Source: Blastocatellia bacterium
GTDB taxonomy: Bacteria; Acidobacteriota; Blastocatellia; Pyrinomonadales; Pyrinomonadaceae
NCBI GenBank assembly: GCA_013695195.1
Contig: JACDAY010000129.1
Span: 1 to 10,899 of the forward strand
DNA length: 10,899 nt
Reading direction: 5' to 3'
The notes beneath the pieces are model-generated. The model saw nothing but the letters and a program-made list of their open reading frames with translations, was not told where the DNA came from and did not search any database. Every line of letters starts with the position of its first letter. The stretch's first letter is position 1. Positions 7,701-10,899 of the stretch are shown piece after piece. Both the position numbers and the translations under genes were made by a program.

Positions 7701-7827
7701 CGTTCCGTTTCGCCTGATCTATTTTTATAACCCGAATGCCAAGATCGGTTTTACAGAAGAGCTTCCCGGAGTACCTTTACGCGGAAAAAGAAACGGTTTC
7801 AAGTTTACGATCGGAAGAACGTTTTAA
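4747..7827 (+). CDS. bamA: Outer membrane protein assembly factor BamA (Omp85)
   Basis: This encodes 1026 residues: the central subunit that folds and inserts beta-barrel proteins into the outer membrane. A signal peptide covers about residues 1-23 (ending PADA). Five POTRA repeats follow at roughly 40-110, 112-194, 197-307, 308-394 and 395-475, each opening with a strand such as VESVDIQGNRR, IRDLQFTGL, VEIDFQGNEKF, VGELKVEGNSIF or LRRLEFTGNTF. The barrel begins at RQQISFNGGVSG (about 476) and ends in NGFKFTIGRTF, a terminal strand closing on phenylalanine. The Omp85 signature RGY is at 760-762. At 1026 residues it is about 200 longer than E. coli BamA. The extra length is mostly barrel loops, including one of about 70 residues after RGY (763-830) and a segment with two close cysteines (926 and 933). 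A TamA-like or other Omp85 protein is possible, but five POTRAs plus the downstream skp, fabZ and lpxA favour BamA. Confidence 0.93.
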   Translation: MFIFRAFGLVLLSFVLWTAPADAKTESTGIISTAVQQQIVESVDIQGNRRLRDDDLLYYIKTRAGDVYDAAALERDLKELLSLNFFDKTKTRVLTKEGIRGGVDVIFEVSELLIIRDLQFTGLDVVPESDVLKAFREQRVGISKEALYDPVKARNATRILRELLASKGYPNAKVIVNVEEVSATSIAVTFDIDQGNRSRIVEIDFQGNEKFSDGELRGALTLVQETGLISRFKGQDILDLRKLQYDLQRNVLDYMRSKGYFQARIGEPEVIGLGVKRTDFLPLITLPLPLISSKDDTLKIIVPVTEGRVFRVGELKVEGNSIFSEQQILGYIGLKPGDVANGKRLRDAVYEDLKKVYGSQGFVNYNAEYDPEFKDNPANPNEGIVDIKIIVEEGRQFTLRRLEFTGNTFTRDRVLRREFLINEGDIYNQNYLDISVARLNQTQYFDPIDKDQDVETRTDDDQGDVDLIVKVREKGRQQISFNGGVSGIGGSFFGLEYSTNNLAGRGEILSFSVGAGNRQQSLQFTYQEPYFRNRPISVGFSLFASRYRFFGEGTSFTQNPDILEDLFNPIGQVTTDSSNLFTQSTFGGTLFATAPLSELFFKKRRFTQFSRVGLTYQLSATTITDPPVNESADPLLRIPVIYAQPNILTSRVTGSFVYDTRQPSANGIDTLKGTQLAASFGLAGLGGDVRTYQPSITYSQFIPVRRKRSKNPEVFAFRLQAGTIGSFGLTDTIRNANSLAYIGGVPAYERYFLGSENDIRGYDSRSIGPIAPFDTFITSRNIAVSANSSGTVTPISGFPTGSLLPGEIASLGQLTGFDGTNPALFRKFFQFIGGDTQLLGNFEYRIPIFGPVTMALFADIGSVFNLRSTGTQIINSEFLQDDVFIGAGRLTGLSLVNAPNLESSFGSVLYYRGRVLTKTDFINEFCRGNRFGCPTSLSPEVQPIFLRGEVQQNSLLRVDDSIFGGLGDFKSSIGVELRVQVPVVNVPFRLIYFYNPNAKIGFTEELPGVPLRGKRNGFKFTIGRTF

Positions 7828-7836
7828 GATAAGTTT

Positions 7837-7920
7837 GAGTTCAAGCTTCAGCTTGTTCTTCTTTTTACGTACCCGTTCACGCTGGCGGTTCTGATAAGAA
7901 GCACGCTGAAGCGTGAACTC
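7837..7920 (-). repeat. Dispersed element with terminal inverted repeats, copy A
   Basis: This is an 84-bp element. Its plus-strand ends are GAGTTCAAGCTTCAGCTTG (7837-7855) and CACGCTGAAGCGTGAACTC (7902-7920), inverted repeats matching at 17 of 19 positions. Each end is itself a small palindrome (CAAGCT-TC-AGCTTG and CACGCT-GA-AGCGTG). On the minus strand its order and internal blocks match the element at 1170-1246. It starts 9 nt after the bamA stop and ends 17 nt before the skp promoter. It has no coding capacity. Confidence 0.82.
7842..7866 (+). terminator. Possible weak terminator for bamA inside the repeat
   Basis: The CAAGC/GCTTG stem (7842-7846 with 7851-7855, loop TTCA) is followed by TTCTTCTTTTT. 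The arrangement is that of an intrinsic terminator, but the stem is only 5-6 bp, so read-through into skp is likely. Confidence 0.35.
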
Positions 7921-7937
7921 AGAACGGCGGTAAAAAA

Positions 7938-7966
7938 TTGACAACTTTTGGTTGATAACATAATAT
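7938..7966 (+). promoter_or_regulatory. Sigma70-type promoter for skp
   Basis: A perfect TTGACA at 7938-7943 is followed, with a 17-bp spacer, by TAATAT at 7961-7966. This is the best promoter in the window. It implies a leader of about 110 nt before skp. A small hairpin ACTTG-TTTCT-CAAGT (8052-8066) ends 2 nt before the strong AAGGAG ribosome binding site (8069-8074). The downstream fabZ and lpxA could also be transcribed from here. Confidence 0.65.
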
Positions 7967-8085
7967 TGTCGTCTCTTTCGTCTTTTTTCTTAAGGGACAG
8001 GCAACAATTTAAGGAAAAATAGTTTCAAAGATATAGTTATTATTAAGACACACTTGTTTCTCAAGTTTAAGGAGTAGTACATAAA

Positions 8086-8691
8086 ATGAAAAGATTTAGT
8101 TTAATTGCCGCCAGCTTTATTTTTACGGCGATTTTCACAGCTTCGGCATTTGGCCAGGCGCCGGCTGCCTCGAATGTCAGGATCGTGGTTATAAACACCG
8201 CCGCTTTTGACACAAAGGAAGGCATTACGAAATATACCAGTGCGATGAACACTCTTGAAAAAGAGTTCGCTCCAGCTCAAACCGAGTTACAGGCATTGGC
8301 TACGTCGTATCAGACAAAGGTCACCGCATTTCAAAACGAGCAGAAAAATGCAGCGAATTCCACGGTCCCGATCAACGCATCATCACTTCAGGCGAAGGGC
8401 GAGGAAATCAAAAACCTAGAGCTTCAGATCAAGCGTAAACAGGAAGACGGGAAGGCGAAATTTGAAAGCCGGCAGACAGCGGTAATGGGCCCCGTGCTGC
8501 GGGACATCGGAAAAGCGATGGACGAGTTTGCAAAGCAAAAAGGATACGATTTGATCCTTGACGCGACCAAACTGGAAGGTGCCGGATTGATTCTCGCTGT
8601 TGTCCCCGTGAAGGTCGATGTAACCAAGGAGTTCATCACATTCTATAACGCGCGTCCGCCCGGGACGGCAACGGCAACTAACCCGAAATAA
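8086..8691 (+). CDS. skp: OmpH/Skp-family periplasmic chaperone
   Basis: This encodes 201 residues. A signal peptide covers about 1-23 (hydrophobic run then ASAFG). The first mature strand, NVRIVVINTAAFDTKEGI (30-47), matches the Skp opening where the first strand precedes the helical arms. Residues 50-150 are charged helix, forming the long coiled-coil tentacle of the family, and GYDLILDATK (153-162) is the closing family strand. Skp holds unfolded outer-membrane proteins in the periplasm and delivers them to BamA, whose gene is directly upstream. The protein is longer than the E. coli form of about 160 residues, with an extra C-terminal tail (about 165-201) containing a hydrophobic GAGLILAVVPVKVDV stretch and a P/T-rich end. 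The ATG has a strong AAGGAG ribosome binding site 11 nt upstream. The symbol is given by family and context. Confidence 0.87.
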   Translation: MKRFSLIAASFIFTAIFTASAFGQAPAASNVRIVVINTAAFDTKEGITKYTSAMNTLEKEFAPAQTELQALATSYQTKVTAFQNEQKNAANSTVPINASSLQAKGEEIKNLELQIKRKQEDGKAKFESRQTAVMGPVLRDIGKAMDEFAKQKGYDLILDATKLEGAGLILAVVPVKVDVTKEFITFYNARPPGTATATNPK

Positions 8692-8717
8692 ATCACAGAC
8701 AGCTTTTGATTATCAGT

Positions 8718-8754
8718 CAGTAGCCGGTTGAAGTTTTTCTTCTGCTGGCTTCTG
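8718..8754. repeat. Imperfect hairpin with heptad-like units between skp and fabZ
   Basis: CAGTAGCCGGTTGAAG (8718-8733) pairs imperfectly, 12 of 16, with CTTCTGCTGGCTTCTG (8739-8754) around a 5-T loop. The units (TCAGTAG on plus; CCAGAAG, CCAGCAG on minus) resemble the heptads at 349-390. It lies in the 89-nt gap between skp and fabZ and could be a partial terminator, an mRNA stability element, or another member of the same repeat family. Confidence 0.5.
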
Positions 8755-8780
8755 GCTTTTCACATTTGGCGTCAAGATCG

Positions 8781-9233
8781 ATGACTATCTACGATTCACG
8801 AGCGATTCAGCAAATTTTACCTCACCGTTTCCCGTTTTTGCTGGTCGATAAGATCATTGAGCTCGAACCCCGCAAACGGATTGTGGGAGTAAAACAGGTT
8901 ACGATCAACGAGTATTTCTTTGCCGGACATTTTCCGGATGCTCCGGTTATGCCCGGCGTTTTGCAGATCGAAGCTTTGGCCCAGGTCGGGGCTATTCTTG
9001 CATTGAGGGAATTCGAAAATCGTGAAGATAAAATTCCGTTTTTCAGCGGTATCGAAAAGGCACGCTTTCGCCGCCCGGTTGTTCCCGGAGATACGTTGAT
9101 GCTCGAAGTTACGGCCTTGCGGATCGGCAGCAAAGTGCAGAAAATGCGCGGCGTTGCGACGGTGGACGGGAAAATCACCGCCGAAGCGGAGATCATGTGT
9201 ATAATCGCGAACCGGGATTCTAAGGACAAATAA
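8781..9233 (+). CDS. fabZ: 3-hydroxyacyl-[acyl-carrier-protein] dehydratase FabZ
   Basis: This encodes 150 residues, the usual FabZ length. FabZ dehydrates 3-hydroxyacyl-ACP to trans-2-enoyl-ACP in fatty acid elongation. ILPHRFPFLLVDKI (12-25) is the canonical opening. GHFPDAPVMPGVLQIEALAQVG (49-70) contains the catalytic His50 and Glu64. KARFRRPVVPGD (93-104) is the second conserved block of the hot-dog fold. The frame also has a TTG at 8766 that would add five residues. I prefer the ATG at 8781 because FabZ proteins usually begin about 10 residues before ILPHR. Neither start has a good ribosome binding site, so initiation may depend on the upstream hairpin or on transcription from skp. It ends 1 nt before the next start codon. 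Its substrate pool is shared with LpxA, which explains the clustering. Confidence 0.95.
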   Translation: MTIYDSRAIQQILPHRFPFLLVDKIIELEPRKRIVGVKQVTINEYFFAGHFPDAPVMPGVLQIEALAQVGAILALREFENREDKIPFFSGIEKARFRRPVVPGDTLMLEVTALRIGSKVQKMRGVATVDGKITAEAEIMCIIANRDSKDK

Positions 9234-9234
9234 T

Positions 9235-9528
9235 ATGGAACTATTTAGGATAACTTACGAGGAATTGATCCCTTATTTTATTGCAGTAAACGTCGCAATC
9301 GGTTTTCTTTTCGGAACGTTCCCTTTGATTGCCGGTTTGATAATGAAAAACCGCAAATATGCGATGTTCGGTTTTATGGGTTCCATTCTGGGTGGTGGGC
9401 TTCTCGGATTCTTGTTGTCATATCCGATTGCCGCCATTTTTGTCTGGCTGATTTTGAAAAAAGCTCCTGCTCAGGCCGTGGACGAAGTCGAATTACCAGT
9501 TTCTTCAGAGAACAGCGAAACAATTTGA
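9235..9528 (+). CDS. Small membrane protein between fabZ and lpxA, unknown function
   Basis: This encodes 97 residues of no family that I recognise. Hydrophobic segments lie at about 14-37 and 42-76. The second is long enough for two helices with a glycine-rich turn region (GSILGGGLLGFLLS, 49-62) and a proline at 64. The short loop NRK (39-41) is positive, and the C-terminal 20 residues are acidic (VDEVELPVSSENSET). The positive-inside rule puts that loop in the cytoplasm. It starts 1 nt after the fabZ stop, and its own TGA overlaps the lpxA ATG by one base, so it is almost certainly translated with both. That coupling suggests a role connected with lipid A or fatty acid supply at the inner membrane, but the sequence gives no catalytic motif. 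Confidence 0.8.
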   Translation: MELFRITYEELIPYFIAVNVAIGFLFGTFPLIAGLIMKNRKYAMFGFMGSILGGGLLGFLLSYPIAAIFVWLILKKAPAQAVDEVELPVSSENSETI

Positions 9529-10316
9529 TGCCTTTCGCGACATCATTTATTCACCAAACGGCTATTGTCAGCCCCAAAGCGCGGATCGGCGCCGATTGTC
9601 ATATCGGCCCTTTTTCTATAGTTGGCAAAGACGTGATATTGGGCGACAGAGTCCGCCTTGAATCCCACGTGGTGATTGACGGAAAAACTTCCGTTGGCGA
9701 TGAAACACAGATTTATCCTTTCGTTTCCATCGGCATGGCTCCTCAGGATCTAAAATACGCCGGCGAGCCGACCGCGACCGAGATCGGAAAACGCAATCAT
9801 ATTCGGGAATTCGTAACGATTCATCGCGGAACCGCCGGCGGTGGCGGCCTGACCAAGATCGGTAACGACAACTTGCTGATGGCGCAGGCCCACGTTGCCC
9901 ACGATTGCCGGATCGGGAATGACGTTATCATGGCAAATGCCGCGACACTCGCCGGACATGTCGAGATAGCCGACCGGGCCAGCGTCGGAGCCTATTCCGG
10001 CGTCCATCAATTTTGCCGTGTCGGCGTGGAAGCTTTTATCGGCGGCTATTCAGTGGTCGTAAAGGACGCTCCGCCCTTTGCGATAATCCAGGGAAACCAC
10101 GCCAAATGCTTCGGCCTCAACCGCCTGGGAATGAAACGCCGCGGCTATTCAAAAGATACAATAGAAAAACTTCACCATGCCTTTCACCTTCTGCTCTCTG
10201 CAAAATTGAACACGACACAGGCAGTCGAAAAAATTCGGGAAGAAATATCGGACTGTAAGGAAGTCGATCTTCTTGTCAAATTCATTGAATCGTCAAAACG
10301 CGGCGTAGTAAAATAA
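9528..10316 (+). CDS. lpxA: UDP-N-acetylglucosamine O-acyltransferase LpxA
   Basis: This encodes 262 residues, the same length as the E. coli enzyme. LpxA transfers a 3-hydroxyacyl chain from ACP to UDP-GlcNAc, the first step of lipid A synthesis, in the cytoplasm. Residues 8-180 are a left-handed beta-helix made of hexapeptide repeats (IGADCH, IGPFSI, VGDETQ, IGNDNL, IGNDVI and others). The catalytic base is His125 in AHVAHDC (121-127), with His144 and His160 also at the E. coli positions. Gly173 occupies the acyl-length ruler position. The C-terminal helical part begins near GNHAKCFGLNRLGMKRRGYS. The ATG at 9528 overlaps the previous stop (TGATG); a TTG three bases earlier would add one residue. 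lpxB does not follow. LpxD is excluded by the LpxA-specific GNHA...GLKRRGFS-type block. Confidence 0.95.
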   Translation: MPFATSFIHQTAIVSPKARIGADCHIGPFSIVGKDVILGDRVRLESHVVIDGKTSVGDETQIYPFVSIGMAPQDLKYAGEPTATEIGKRNHIREFVTIHRGTAGGGGLTKIGNDNLLMAQAHVAHDCRIGNDVIMANAATLAGHVEIADRASVGAYSGVHQFCRVGVEAFIGGYSVVVKDAPPFAIIQGNHAKCFGLNRLGMKRRGYSKDTIEKLHHAFHLLLSAKLNTTQAVEKIREEISDCKEVDLLVKFIESSKRGVVK

Positions 10317-10365
10317 TTCACATGCCCTCTTTGATGACCGCTCCGTTTGTCATTAAACTTAAATA

Positions 10366-10899
10366 GTGGCAGAAAGCGAATCGGATAATCATAAAAAACA
10401 GACTTTCTCGGGGCTTGCAACGCATCTGAGCAGATTGCCGGTCGATAAGAAGCGGGCGGCGTTGGAAATGAGTGCCGCGCTGGCCGGCGTGTCTCTTCGC
10501 GTCAGCCGGGAGTTTGTCGAAGCAGTGCCGAAAGCTGCGATAATTCTTTCGGCGGACGATCTGCGAAATTGGGCGGAAATGGGACGCCGTCTGGCAATGG
10601 GCAATGCTGAAACCGGCGCCAGGTTTTTTGCTGCCGGGGTTGACGAGCTTGCTAAAATACCAAAAAGAGCGCGTCCGTATGTTTTTCAGATCTGTACACG
10701 TCAGCTTGTTTTGTCCAGTTCGATAGCTCTCGAAACGTTTCACTTAATTCCGCAAATAGCTCAGATAATCAAAGACGACGAGCTTTTGACCGGCATCTTG
10801 AAGCTGGCGGTTGAGATCGCAAACCGCTCCGCTAAACACAGCTCGGAGTTTTTGCAAAATACACCTTCCATCGCGGCGGCTTTGGACGTATTCGGTGAT
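10366..10899 (+). CDS. Helical-repeat protein of unknown function, N-terminal part (partial)
   Basis: The GTG at 10366 opens a frame of 178 codons that is still open at the window edge. An in-frame TAA just upstream (10360-10362) rules out an earlier start. No ribosome binding site is obvious, so a later start is possible. The protein appears soluble, with no signal peptide, and is alpha-helical throughout. It shows loose repeats of about 40-45 residues in which an F/L...P element is followed by two amphipathic helices: FVEAVP, FFAAGVDELAKIP, FHLIPQIAQI and FLQNTPSIAAAL, each preceded by an S.A-type turn. LSADDLRNWAEMGRRLA is the most distinctive segment. This recalls the N-terminal HEAT-like region of long VWA-domain proteins of the NorD/CbbO type, but that is only a resemblance and the diagnostic C-terminus is outside the window. 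It lies 49 nt after lpxA, on the same strand. Confidence 0.7.
   Translation, partial: MAESESDNHKKQTFSGLATHLSRLPVDKKRAALEMSAALAGVSLRVSREFVEAVPKAAIILSADDLRNWAEMGRRLAMGNAETGARFFAAGVDELAKIPKRARPYVFQICTRQLVLSSSIALETFHLIPQIAQIIKDDELLTGILKLAVEIANRSAKHSSEFLQNTPSIAAALDVFGD

Noticed and set aside
8766..8780. TTG start giving FabZ five extra residues
   Set aside because: FabZ proteins usually begin about ten residues before ILPHR, which fits the ATG at 8781. The TTG has no ribosome binding site and lies against the hairpin.

Overview
This window is a bacterial chromosomal segment from a Gram-negative (diderm) organism. The evidence is an outer-membrane assembly gene (bamA), a periplasmic chaperone gene (skp/ompH) and lipid A genes (fabZ, lpxA). 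Gene content, mixed base composition, small intergenic repeats with GCTTCAGC cores and CGCGAATAA palindromes suggest an Acidobacteriota-type genome, possibly Blastocatellia. That placement is an impression, not a computed result. No phage, IS transposase, CRISPR array, rRNA or tRNA gene was seen.

Layout. (1) 1-345, minus strand: the N-terminal third of a phosphate acetyltransferase (pta), cut by the window edge. (2) 346-673: a gene-free stretch dominated by a composite repeat. A long near-perfect palindrome of CGCGAATAA units is flanked on both sides by 7-bp tandem repeats in opposite orientation. (3) 674-1171, plus: a small DUF1232/YkvA-type membrane protein, whose stop codon lies inside an inverted-repeat element. 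(4) 1386-3779, plus: clpC, a two-ATPase Hsp100 unfoldase, behind a recognisable -10 box. (5) 3854-4342, minus: a small secreted protein of unknown function, convergent with clpC across a strong hairpin. (6) 4343-4746: a divergent regulatory region with a candidate operator, a TATAAT box and leader dyads. (7) 4747-10316, plus: the envelope-biogenesis cluster bamA, skp, fabZ, a small membrane protein and lpxA. (8) 10366-10899, plus: a helical-repeat protein starting with GTG and running off the window.

How the genes fit together. BamA folds and inserts outer-membrane beta-barrels, and Skp chaperones those barrels through the periplasm. FabZ makes enoyl-ACP in fatty acid elongation. LpxA uses a 3-hydroxyacyl-ACP, the same class of substrate as FabZ, for the first step of lipid A synthesis. 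The order bamA-skp-fabZ-lpxA matches the classical cluster, but lpxD is not between skp and fabZ and lpxB does not follow lpxA. A two/three-helix membrane protein sits between fabZ and lpxA instead, with 1-nt gaps or overlaps that imply translational coupling. skp has its own good sigma70-like promoter.

The most distinctive non-coding feature is a dispersed 77-84 bp element with 19-bp terminal inverted repeats. It occurs twice, in opposite orientations, each time at the 3' end of a gene (1170-1246 and 7837-7920). The coding content is mainly recognisable housekeeping. The least understood parts are the repeats, the secreted minus-strand protein, the fabZ-lpxA membrane protein and the terminal helical-repeat gene.
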